A stretch of DNA of 64,000 nucleotides, from NCBI RefSeq assembly GCF_014904695.1, contig NZ_JACXXN010000011.1:62001-126000 (forward strand). Reading direction: 5' to 3'. How positions within the stretch are numbered: position 1 is the first letter of the stretch; every line of letters begins with the position of its first letter. The DNA comes from Nostoc sp. MG11 (GTDB lineage: Bacteria > Cyanobacteriota > Cyanobacteriia > Cyanobacteriales > Nostocaceae). The notes under the pieces were generated by a model. It was not told where the DNA came from, ran no database searches, and was given only the letters and a program-made list of their open reading frames with translations. The position numbers were made by a program, and so were the translations under genes. This document shows, piece after piece, positions 1-9,000 of the stretch.

Positions 1-361
1 CTTTTGTAGGCGATACCTTCAGAAACACTTCGTCAGCTTTTTCTGAAGAATTTATGATGCGTTTTACATCGAATACTAGCGTTGTTTCTGGAAAAACATT
101 TACAGAACCGTGCGGAACATAAGCATTTGCAATATAGGCTTGTTGCAGCGGCTCAATAATTTCTTTAATTCCGTTGACGTTCATTTGTAAACGACCAGAA
201 ATTATCATCCCCATCTGACTTTCTAAATGTTCATGTAGTGCAAAGTTAGCTCCAGGAGCAAGATATACTAATTGAACAAGCGTGTCTTGACATTCATAAG
301 CTATTAACTCTACATCGGAATTAATTTTTGTGTTTTTGGGAGTTGGAAAAAATTTAGACAT
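1..361 (-). CDS. aerE: BacB/AerE-type cupin isomerase (3' end beyond window)
   Basis: Reading the minus strand from the ATG at 361 gives 120 residues before the window ends, so the C-terminus is missing. It is a small cupin: H43, E44, H45, Q49 and H84 are placed like the metal ligands of the cupin fold, in the context ALHEHLESQMG and later VPHGSVN. In bacilysin and aeruginosin pathways this cupin (BacB/AerE) isomerises the dihydro-hydroxyphenylpyruvate made by BacA/AerD. The gene overlaps the 3' end of the aerD homologue by 8 bp, so the two are very likely translationally coupled. The pairing with a BacA homologue, rather than the cupin itself, makes the call secure. The cluster continues off the left edge. 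Confidence 0.85.
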   Translation of the reverse strand, partial: MSKFFPTPKNTKINSDVELIAYECQDTLVQLVYLAPGANFALHEHLESQMGMIISGRLQMNVNGIKEIIEPLQQAYIANAYVPHGSVNVFPETTLVFDVKRIINSSEKADEVFLKVSPTK

Positions 362-962
362 GATTTTCTGCTATTTTTTTATAAAAAATCGACCAACTCA
401 TAGGAATTTTTCCATAAATGGAAATAAACTCCAAATCATAAGCGTCAACAGCGTTTGCATTAGTAATAGCTAGAGTAGCTAAACCCTGCTGTACTTGAAT
501 TGCTGCATCACTAGTAGAAAGAGACAAATCAACCTGAATTTCTGATTGGTCTTGGGAGTCTGGTAAGAGTCTTGACAACAAAGGTAAGGGCGCAGGATGG
601 GTAACAAGTCTAGCTCCTTTAAAAATTACCTCTGTATTTTTCTTTTTAGCCAATCCATAAACTGGAGTCGGATAGATAAAAATGAAACCTAAATCAAAAC
701 TTGGCTCCATATAAAACTCATTAATCAATTGATAAGCATGAGGAACTAGAGCCAAATCTACTTTGTCTTGCAGCAAAGCTTTTTTAACATCTGGAAAGCT
801 ATCAAATAACTGAATTTCTCCAGTCAATTGTTCTGACTCTAATTGTTTGACTATATAGCTTGAAGCATAGTCACTACTAGTACCACTAGGCCCCAATGTC
901 CCTATAGTCAAAGTTTTTGCAGGAGGAATAGGAGGTCGAAATTCAATCGAAAACTTCAGCAT
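354..962 (-). CDS. aerD: Prephenate decarboxylase, BacA/AerD family
   Basis: A 202-residue protein from the ATG at 962; an upstream TTG at 974 is a poorer start. It shares the hallmark segments of BacA: TLGPSGTSSDYA near the N-terminus, VPHAY, FYM, TPVYGLA, a HPAP segment, AITNANA and IPMSWS near the C-terminus. BacA/AerD enzymes decarboxylate prephenate without aromatisation, giving the cyclohexadienol precursor of anticapsin in bacilysin and of the Choi/Abn bicycle in aeruginosins. It belongs to a minus-strand gene run 52 bp after the EamA gene and overlaps the BacB/AerE cupin. Primary-metabolism prephenate dehydratase (PheA) is less likely because the protein is short, lacks an ACT domain and matches BacA in the segments listed. 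Confidence 0.93.
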   Translation of the reverse strand: MLKFSIEFRPPIPPAKTLTIGTLGPSGTSSDYASSYIVKQLESEQLTGEIQLFDSFPDVKKALLQDKVDLALVPHAYQLINEFYMEPSFDLGFIFIYPTPVYGLAKKKNTEVIFKGARLVTHPAPLPLLSRLLPDSQDQSEIQVDLSLSTSDAAIQVQQGLATLAITNANAVDAYDLEFISIYGKIPMSWSIFYKKIAENHV

Positions 963-1014
963 AGTTTGAACCAAGGTCGTATAGGAGAAAAAAGAAAGTT
1001 AAAATTACTAATTT

Positions 1015-1920
1015 TTAAATATCTTCTGCGCCAAATATTAATTTTCGGTCTATATATTGAGATTTACTCTGACTTAAAATCAATGCAGTTAGTACTAAAA
1101 CCGTGCCAATCAAACCGCGTACTCCAAACTTCTCGCCGAGTAGCCAAAAGGAAAAAACGGACGTGAGTACCGGATCGAGGGTACACAATAGCGCCGCCTC
1201 GGAAGCTGAAATCCATTGCTGGCCTATTGTTTCTAACCAGATAGTGCCAGCAGTTCCTACCAGACTGAGGTAGAGGATAATGCCATAGTTATTGCTCAGA
1301 GCCTCAAATTGCCCGACCATCTCCGGTGCTGCCCAGACGGCGCTTAACACTGCTACAATCCACAGTTGGATGGCCGTCAGGGATAGAGTTGAGTGGCGTT
1401 GTGCCGTTCCCTGGAGTACCAGCATATAAACCCCGTAAATGAACGTTTCGCCAAATAACAACAAGTCACCTATACCTAGAGAGCCGTTTTCCCAGCACAT
1501 AATGCCGATACCTATGAGGGAAACTATGGCGGCGAGTACAGTTTTAAGCAGCAAGGGTTGACCGAATAACGCTGCTAACAGGGGTACAATGATCACATTT
1601 AGGCTAAAAATGAATCCTCCTCGGTTGGCATTGGCGGTTTCTAGCCCGATTGCCTGGAAGGCAAAGCAAGCGAAAAGTAGAAGTCCTAAAACTGTGCCAT
1701 CGCGTAATATTTGAGCGTTTAAGGAGCGTAAATATGGGGTAAAGATCGCTGCTGCAATGGTGAAACGGCTGGCGGTAAGTACAGCTGGCGAAAAGCTAGT
1801 GACTGCATCTTTAGTAAGTGGGAAGGTCGTCGCCCATATTAAACTGACGAGCGCGATCGCAATTATGCCCTGAATATGGAGGGCGTTTTGCGTGGATTGA
1901 TTGCGGTCATCTAGTTTCAT
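1015..1920 (-). CDS. EamA/DMT-family transporter
   Basis: 301 residues with about ten hydrophobic helices arranged as two five-helix EamA repeats, the usual size for the drug/metabolite transporter superfamily. The N-terminal repeat contains the typical W-A-T-T-F-P-L-T-K segment, where the first helix loops out, and the second repeat ends with the E-K-F-G/LIGTVLVL type segment. ATG start at 1920. It sits 72 bp after the Rieske gene and 52 bp before aerD on the same strand, so it is a good candidate for export of the peptide or an intermediate. That role is inferred only from position: EamA proteins also carry amino acids and other small metabolites. Confidence 0.85.
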   Translation of the reverse strand: MKLDDRNQSTQNALHIQGIIAIALVSLIWATTFPLTKDAVTSFSPAVLTASRFTIAAAIFTPYLRSLNAQILRDGTVLGLLLFACFAFQAIGLETANANRGGFIFSLNVIIVPLLAALFGQPLLLKTVLAAIVSLIGIGIMCWENGSLGIGDLLLFGETFIYGVYMLVLQGTAQRHSTLSLTAIQLWIVAVLSAVWAAPEMVGQFEALSNNYGIILYLSLVGTAGTIWLETIGQQWISASEAALLCTLDPVLTSVFSFWLLGEKFGVRGLIGTVLVLTALILSQSKSQYIDRKLIFGAEDI

Positions 1921-1992
1921 GTTATAAGTACCTAAGAAGAGGCAAGGGAGCAGGGAGCAAGGGGGAAGATAAGTGAATTCCTATACCTTCAG

Positions 1993-4245
1993 TCATAATG
2001 GTTTCCTCTGACGACTGGTTATTGGTAGCTTGGCGCGGATAGCCTCCTGAAACTTAGCAACATCAAACTCGGCAATACTAAATACTCCGATTTTCTCGAA
2101 CAGGCGCGATGAAACGCTGTCTTGACAGATATAGTTAACGCGAATGTCCTCATGCAACGATTCCAAAAGCAGTTGGATATTCGCTAGACGCGCCTCTTCA
2201 ATAGCTTTAGTATTGGTGTCGTGAGGGTTGAGGATATGCCCGTAACTGCGAACGTGAAAACGGCACTCTCTTGGCCCGGCGGGAACTAACGAAAAAGTTT
2301 GGACGTGTTCGGGAAATACGCTCAAAGAAAAAGGCATGGGGATTTCTTCTTGCGCCGACATCGAGCAGAAGGCTGAGTAACACAGCGTTTCGGGCAAAGA
2401 ATAGTTTTCAGACGCAAAATCTTGTAATTCCTGCTCACGTTCCCAAGAATGTCGAGCGATCACTTTAGCGCAATCATAATATTGTCGCTCGATTGGGGTT
2501 AAGCTGGGTGAAGCCGGATCACGCATGGGAATAATCATGCCGTTGATGCCTTCACAATCGCTCGACACCCCAAACCGCCGAGTTAAACCTTTGTGCATCA
2601 TGGGAAAGTGATAATCTTCTAAGAAGTTTTCCCACAGCAGCTTGTAATCAACCTCCACATTAATGTCATACTGACCAACTCCACCAATGGGTTGCATATT
2701 TTCCAGTTGGTAGGGTTCTAATAAACCAGGTAGATACCAACTTTCAGCTAATCTTGAGCCTTCCCAAGTAAAACGAATGAAAATAAATCCATAAAAAACA
2801 TCAATGTCGATGGGTTCTAAACCGTAGTTGGGTAAACCAAATTTTGGATAGCTCCCCCGTTGTGTGACATCCTGAAGTTTACCAGCGAACAATTCACCGC
2901 TAGCAGTCCGAATAACGTAGGCTCGTTCACCGACAATATCCAGCCAAGTGAAATTACCCGGTTGCGGAACTTCGTTGATATGACAAACAAATTGCCAAGT
3001 TGGTTTAATTAAATGCTCAACTTCCAGAGCAAACAACGTTGCATCGCCATAAATCCAGATTGGTAATGCTTGCCTTCTTTCAGATAATTCGGAATATTCT
3101 ACCCCATCAGTATCAATTTTGGGATACTCTATAAACTGCCTTTGCTCGTCACTACTGTTATAAACTCGTTGAAGCACTTCATTCAGTTCTGGTGTTGACC
3201 CATCACTATCGACGGTCAGGATAGCTTGTTTAAGTTCCCCTATTAACGACTCCAACATTAATTGGCGACTATCGCCTGTTCGTCCTTGATTAATATCTGC
3301 AATTAGCTGTATTAGTTCTGCTTCTAAATAACCAATTCTCAACCAGAGGCGGATTTGTTCAGGAAGTGTGGCAGTTTCCCCATCTGCATAGCCTGGACTC
3401 ACACAATTGAGCAGATTGGTAATTTCTACCCCGATATTTTGCTGGTTTTCAGGTTGTGATTCTTCTTTGAGGTGACTATTTTCTGTAGGACTGACGCAAA
3501 AACTCTCCAAAAGCCTCTTTCCTTTGCGTTCTTCGTGTCCTTTGCGGTTCGTTTTTCCGTTACTACTGCGTAAGTCCTGTTCTAAAAGTTTGGCAAAAAC
3601 CCCTTGATTCTCATCAATTTTGACCTCAAATTCCTGCAAACTGTAGTTTTTCAGGTCAAAGTCAGTACCAAACTCTCCTCTATTTGCCCCTGGTGCATTC
3701 TTGCAATGACCATCTACACCAAAAGCCCATCCATGATAAGGACAAAGAGCCGTTTTATCTACACCTACACAACCGTGACCTTCAAAAACTGGTGCTTGGC
3801 GATGAGTGCAGACATTCAGAAAAACGCGAATCGTTCCGTCTGCTTGGCGTACAGCTACCAACGGTTCCTGAAAAATTTGAACAGTAACAAAATCTCCAGG
3901 CTTGGGAATTTCTGCGGAGCGACAAATAAAATACCAATTTTTCTCTAGTTCCGATATTTCAACAAAGATTGAACGAATAATTTTAGCAATAAAGTAATTA
4001 TAAACAATTTTGATATTGACTTCTGTATTATGGCGTTTGTTATATTCAAAAACTGCATCTACGAGATATTTATATACTACTTCAACAGCAGAATCACCCT
4101 TTGCTGATAATAAAGCGGTAACAAAACGATTCCATGCTACTTCATCATTGTTAGCAAAATTAGTACCCATCGCAGCAAGAGAATATTGCTGTCGTCCAAC
4201 TTCAACAAAAAGTTTACACAATCCCTTTTCTTTTACTAAAATCAT
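1993..4245 (-). CDS. Fused double Rieske-type non-heme iron oxygenase
   Basis: 750 residues, about twice the normal size of a Rieske oxygenase alpha subunit. Residues 101-215 form an intact Rieske domain with C146-x-H148 and C168-x2-H171 holding a [2Fe-2S] cluster. Residues about 411-485 look like a second Rieske domain (WQFVCHINEVPQPGNF start) that has lost the C-x-H and C-x2-H ligands. The catalytic domain follows, with E543-x2-H546-x4-H551 for the mononuclear iron. The helical linker 220-400 includes a stretch around residues 229-248 whose DNA is a common cyanobacterial intergenic repeat read in frame. Being between the APS kinase and exporter genes, it probably oxidises a building block of the peptide; the substrate is unknown. 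An electron-transfer partner is not encoded next to it. Confidence 0.8.
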   Translation of the reverse strand: MILVKEKGLCKLFVEVGRQQYSLAAMGTNFANNDEVAWNRFVTALLSAKGDSAVEVVYKYLVDAVFEYNKRHNTEVNIKIVYNYFIAKIIRSIFVEISELEKNWYFICRSAEIPKPGDFVTVQIFQEPLVAVRQADGTIRVFLNVCTHRQAPVFEGHGCVGVDKTALCPYHGWAFGVDGHCKNAPGANRGEFGTDFDLKNYSLQEFEVKIDENQGVFAKLLEQDLRSSNGKTNRKGHEERKGKRLLESFCVSPTENSHLKEESQPENQQNIGVEITNLLNCVSPGYADGETATLPEQIRLWLRIGYLEAELIQLIADINQGRTGDSRQLMLESLIGELKQAILTVDSDGSTPELNEVLQRVYNSSDEQRQFIEYPKIDTDGVEYSELSERRQALPIWIYGDATLFALEVEHLIKPTWQFVCHINEVPQPGNFTWLDIVGERAYVIRTASGELFAGKLQDVTQRGSYPKFGLPNYGLEPIDIDVFYGFIFIRFTWEGSRLAESWYLPGLLEPYQLENMQPIGGVGQYDINVEVDYKLLWENFLEDYHFPMMHKGLTRRFGVSSDCEGINGMIIPMRDPASPSLTPIERQYYDCAKVIARHSWEREQELQDFASENYSLPETLCYSAFCSMSAQEEIPMPFSLSVFPEHVQTFSLVPAGPRECRFHVRSYGHILNPHDTNTKAIEEARLANIQLLLESLHEDIRVNYICQDSVSSRLFEKIGVFSIAEFDVAKFQEAIRAKLPITSRQRKPL

Positions 4246-4263
4246 TTTACTTTTTCCTACTTT

Positions 4264-4387
4264 TCATCATACAGCAGCCCTAAATGATTCTCGAACTCCT
4301 TCCCTTCTTCTCTTGGCGACTTGGCGGCTTCTCTGCGAGACGCTGCGCGATGGCGGTTCAATAATTTCCACAACTCAAACAAAATCA
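4264..4387. repeat. Short intergenic repeat between APS kinase and Rieske genes
   Basis: The gap holds a repeat-like string with the recurring words TCTTGGCGACTTGGCGG and CTCTGCGAGACGCTGCGCGA. The second word recurs in variants near 24720, 32590, 38770 and 61570. No gene is visible. Confidence 0.5.
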
Positions 4388-4966
4388 TTAGATCCGCGAG
4401 TAATTGTTTTGAAATTGCGGCAACAACAGAGAATTGATGTACCCCAATTCTTCCAACCTAATTAAAACTTTATTTGCGCTTTGCACAACACTTTCTTGAT
4501 TCGTTTTGCATTCAACATCAGGCTCAAGAGGTATTTCATACAAATCATCAATTCCAGTAAAATTTTTGATTTCACCAGCTCTAGCTTTTTTATATAAACC
4601 TTTGACATCTCGCTGTTCGCAAACTTCTAATGGTGCATTAACATACACCTCAATAAAATCTCCAATCCGTTCTTTAACTTCTTCACGGATTGCTCGATAT
4701 GGCGAAATTACCGAAACCAGTACAATGACATTATTTCTAGTTAGCAGTTGAGCTACAAAACCAATTCGCCGAATATTTTCGTCTCTATCCTCCTTGCTGA
4801 AAGTTAATCCCTTACTTAAGTTTTGGCGAACTATATCGCCGTCTAGTACCTCAATTTTATACCCTTGCGATCGCAGTTCTGTTTCCAAAAATCGGCAGAT
4901 GGTGGTTTTGCCAGCACCGCTCAAACCAGTTAACCATATTGTTACACCACGCTGTTTTTCCAGCAT
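4388..4966 (-). CDS. cysC: Adenylyl-sulfate (APS) kinase
   Basis: 192 residues, the usual length. The P-loop GLSGAGKTT starts at residue 14 with K20 and T21. Next come the family segment LDGDIVRQNLSKGLTFS and a DENIRRIGFVA helix, then VSVISPYRAIREE and an FIEVYVNAPLEVCEQRDVKGLYKKARAG lid region that binds APS. The enzyme phosphorylates APS to PAPS, the universal sulfate donor. It lies in the same strand and run as the synthetase that carries a sulfotransferase domain, so it most likely supplies PAPS for sulfation of the peptide rather than for assimilatory sulfate reduction. ATG start at 4966. Confidence 0.93.
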   Translation of the reverse strand: MLEKQRGVTIWLTGLSGAGKTTICRFLETELRSQGYKIEVLDGDIVRQNLSKGLTFSKEDRDENIRRIGFVAQLLTRNNVIVLVSVISPYRAIREEVKERIGDFIEVYVNAPLEVCEQRDVKGLYKKARAGEIKNFTGIDDLYEIPLEPDVECKTNQESVVQSANKVLIRLEELGYINSLLLPQFQNNYSRI

Positions 4967-5041
4967 CCTACCCCTACGCTTTTACTAAAAAGTTTATTTT
5001 GAGTTTTAATCTTCCTTTTTTTCCACAGTACATATCAAGTT

Positions 5042-5092
5042 GCTAATAACCAATAGCTTCAATAAATAAACAAGTAGCAATTGGTTATTAGC
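5042..5092. repeat. Inverted repeat (13-bp stem) between cluster genes
   Basis: GCTAATAACCAAT at 5042-5054 is perfectly complementary to ATTGGTTATTAGC at 5080-5092, leaving a 25-nt loop. It lies between two minus-strand genes of the peptide cluster. There is no clean T-run after it, so it looks more like a repeat or an RNA-stability element than a terminator. Confidence 0.6.
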
Positions 5093-5110
5093 CATTAGCA
5101 ATACTTAATA

Positions 5111-5935
5111 TTAATCTTCAAGTATTGGTTCAGGAATAACTGGTACAGGATGATCAAGACGATAGGCATTCCAAGGTTTGATGAAAGATTCTCGTTTAAT
5201 TCCTGAAAATCTCCCTATCTGTTTATGAAATAGACTCTCATAAAAATCTAATTCTTTCTTTAAGTAATAAGGGGCTTTTTCTCCATAAACTTTCACAAAC
5301 ATTCTGTAGGTATTATAATGTTTAGCTGCTACATCCTCAGAATAAAACATCAAATCATCTTCAATGTCATTTAAAACTTCTAAAGGCCACATCAATCTCA
5401 ACTCTTCATTTAATTCCTCTTCTGAGTAATTTAAACCTAACATCTTGAGCAAAGTACAATGTAAAACTCGATAGTCTGAAGAACGTAACTCAGCCGCCTT
5501 TTTAATCATTCCATGAGTCACATGAGATGTAGCTAATATCTGGGTTTCTAATTCAAAATACTCTCCCAGTTTTTGCATATAAAATTCAACTTGACAATGC
5601 CTGAGATTATACTCCTCTAAAACAGCTAAAATCATTTCTTGCTTAGAATGCCAAGGAGAGGCATGCAGTTTTTCGTAGCCCTCACTTTGAATTTTTTCAA
5701 CTTCATCATCAGTTTGATAAACCAGAGCTTCAATAAACCCTAAGATGGGATAAAACCGAAAGAAGTCATTCATTGAGAGGTTATAAATTGGAAAATAATA
5801 AAGTACAAATTCTCTCAATACTCTGCTAGACCGACGCATACTCTGATAAGAAATGCAGGAGATTTTGGAAGCAAACTTATTAACCAAAACCCCTGTATCA
5901 CGCGTGGTTGTGAGTGTAGCTTTCGAGATTGTCAT
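5111..5935 (-). CDS. Unassigned helical protein with isoprenoid-synthase-like metal motifs
   Basis: 274 residues from the ATG at 5935; a TTG at 5980 would add 15 residues. I do not recognise a named family with certainty. The protein is helical and acidic at two spots. Residues 76-80 read DDEVE in a helix. Residues 189-201 read NDIEDDLMFYSED, followed by VAAKHYNTYRMF. The pair resembles the first Asp-rich motif and the NSE/DTE motif (N/D-D-L-x-S-x3-E...N) of class I terpene synthases, at roughly the right spacing, with F in place of S/T. It lies between the synthetase and the APS kinase genes in the same orientation, so a tailoring role is likely. A purely structural or carrier-interacting role is also possible. 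Confidence 0.45.
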   Translation of the reverse strand: MTISKATLTTTRDTGVLVNKFASKISCISYQSMRRSSRVLREFVLYYFPIYNLSMNDFFRFYPILGFIEALVYQTDDEVEKIQSEGYEKLHASPWHSKQEMILAVLEEYNLRHCQVEFYMQKLGEYFELETQILATSHVTHGMIKKAAELRSSDYRVLHCTLLKMLGLNYSEEELNEELRLMWPLEVLNDIEDDLMFYSEDVAAKHYNTYRMFVKVYGEKAPYYLKKELDFYESLFHKQIGRFSGIKRESFIKPWNAYRLDHPVPVIPEPILED

Positions 5936-6025
5936 AAATAATGAATAAGGTTGGTGTGGAATAATTAAAACAATGGACAAAGTGAGGGCAATTTATCTCT
6001 TGATAGAGATGAATTGTGAACAACT

Positions 6026-9000
6026 TCATTCAATTTCTGCTAGCAGTTCGTCCAACGCTTCTTGGCTTAAACCAACTTCAGGGAAATCTGAAGGAGTATA
6101 ACCTCCTGCTTCTGGAGATAAGCAGTGGTCGATAATAGCTTCTAAGACTTTCACATAGTTTTTAGCCAAGTTTTCTACAGTAGCTTGGTGATGGAAAGCC
6201 TCGCTATATTTCCACTCCAGTTGCAATCTGCCTTCAATCACTAATCCATTCACATTCAACAAATGGCGGCGCTGTCCTTTGGGACTGTGAATAGAACCGC
6301 TAGACTCTTGGGCATATTTCCAACCAAGGGGTGCTAGGTGCGTTTGGTCGAATTGACCCAAGTAGTTGAAGCTTACTTGAGCTTGAGGAAGCAGCTCAAA
6401 TTGCTTGTGTATGGTTGCATGGTGGCTCAGATACCGCAGGATGCCATAACCAATACCTCGGTTGGGGATGCGTCGCAGTTGCTCCTTGACCGACTTAAGA
6501 GCCTCCCCAGGGTGGTGAAGACCTCCAAGTTTTAGGCAAACGGGGAATATACTGGTAAACCAGCCTACTGTTCGGGACAAGTCTATATCCTCAAACAAGT
6601 CCTCCCGTCCGTGACCTTCTAATTCAATCAGTAGGGAGTCATAGCCTGTCCATCCAGCAAAACTTTGTACTAATGCGGTCAATAGCACATCGTTAATTTG
6701 GGTGTTGTAGGCGACCGGGACATCCTGCAATAGGGCACGAGTTCGTTCTAAACTCAGGAATACAGTAACAATGCGACTTGAGCCGACAGTGTTTTCTGAC
6801 GCCACAGCAGGAGAATCCAACGGTAAAGGAGCAATTGCGAACCGCATTGAGTGCAGCCAGTAATCTAGCTCTGAGTGGAGTTCGCGATCGCCTGCATAAT
6901 CCTGTAATCGGATTGCCCAATCCTTAAAGGAAGTTGTTTTTGCAGGCAGTTGGATGTTGTTTCCACTATCTAAGTGTTTGTATGCCTCAGATAAATCTTC
7001 TAGCAAAATCCGCCAGGAAATTCCATCGACAGCCAAGTGATGGATGACGATGAGCAAACGTCCAGGAGAAGATTTACCCAAGTTAAATAGAACAACCCGC
7101 AGCAGCGGCCCATCTGCTAAATTTAGCGATCGCTGTATTTCATCTGCCTTTAACTCAATTGCTTTTGATTGTTCTGCTTGCGGAAGGTTAGATAAATCAG
7201 CGTTAACTAACGATACTTCATCGCACACATCACTGTTGTACTGTTGCCATTGCGTTGCTTGCTGCACAAACCGCAGCCGTAAAGCATCGTGATGGTACAG
7301 TAACTTTTGTAATGCCTGCTCTAGTAATTCCGGTTGTATATTTGGCGGAACTTCTAGCAGGAAAGATTGGTTAAAGTGATGGGGTTCGGGTAAATTTCGC
7401 TCAAAGAACCAATGCTGAATCGGTGTTAGGGGAACAATACCCTTAACTAAGCCTTGTTCTGCCTCTTTAGAGGTAGTTGTCACAGCTACAGCAGCTAACT
7501 CAGCGATAGTTTGGTACTGAAATAGCTGTTTTGGAGTTAGTTTTAATTTAGCTTGATTGGCTCTGGCGATAATTTGGATTCCAATAATGGAATCCCCACC
7601 CAATTCAAAAAAGTTGTCGTGAATACAAACTTGTTTTAATCGTAAAACATCTTGCCAAATTTTCACCAAGATTTTTTCGGCATGGGTGCGGGGAGAGACA
7701 AAGCCAGTCGAGTCAGTTAACTCTAACTCTGGTACTGGTAAAGCACGGCGGTCTACTTTGCCATTGGGTGTAATCGGAAAAGCCTCTAGAACTGTGAAGG
7801 ATGCAGGAATCATATAGTCAGGAAGCTTTTCCTTAAGGAACGATCGCAACTCGCTACTAGTGAGCTGTTTTCCTTCTGAAATAACATAAGCTGCCAAACT
7901 CTTAATACCAGGTTTATCTTCCCTAGCAATGACTATCGCATCTCCTACCTGGGGATGTTGAGTTAAAACAACCTCAATTTCTGCAAGTTCAATGCGGAAG
8001 CCACGAATTTTAACTTGGTTGTCAATGCGGCCAATAAACTCAATATTTCCGTCAGGTAAGTACCGTGCTAAGTCTCCTGTTTTGTACAACTTTTTGCTAG
8101 AAGTTAATTGTGCTTCAGCAATGGGATTCGGGATAAACTTTTCCTCGGTTAAATCTGGGCGGTTGAGATAACCTCTGGCTAAACCATCACCTCCAATACA
8201 TAGTTCACCAGGAACGCCAATCGGTACAGGTTGGAGATGACGATCCAGGATATAGATTTGTGTATTAGCAATTGGTTGTCCAATTGGTAAATTTGTTGCG
8301 CCTTCTGGTACTTCTTGCACTAAATACCAGGAAGAAAAAGTAGTATTTTCCGTTGGGCCATAAACGTGAAGCAGTCGCTTTGGAGGTTGATGCAGTACTG
8401 TTCTCACCCAGTTTGGTTCAACCGCCTCCCCACCAAATAGAACGGTTTGAAGAGTTTTAAAGATTCCTGGTACTTGACTTACCAACTGGTTGAATAAAGC
8501 TGTTGTGACAAACAAAAAGTCAATCTGCTGCTCTTGCAGTTGTGTAGCAAGTTGTGGCGGCGATAGCAAAACTTCTTTAGTAATACCTACTAGCCTCGCT
8601 CCATTTAGCAAAGCTCCCCAAATTTCAAAGGTAGCAGCATCAAAAGCTGCATTCGAGGCTTGAGCAACTCGATGATTAGCTGTTAACTTCACGTAGTTGG
8701 TGTTACACACTAGCCGATTCACAGCTTGATGAGTTACGGTTATACCTTTTGGCTTTCCTGTAGAACCAGAGGTATAAATTACATAAGCTAGGTTATGCCT
8801 TGATGCTTCACTGATGGGGTTTTCCTGGCTATATTTGCTAATTACTGGCTCCCAGTCAGTATCTAAACATACAATTTGAGCGTTAGTTTCCGGTATCTGC
8901 GCTCTTAACTGTTCTTGAGTCAGCAGTATTGATACCTGAGAATCATTCAGCATATGAGCCAAGCGTTCTTGAGGATAGCTGGAGTCTAGAGGAACGTAAG

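Noticed and set aside
354-962. Prephenate dehydratase of phenylalanine synthesis
   Set aside because: No ACT domain, only about 200 residues, and it matches BacA segments and overlaps a BacB-like cupin gene.
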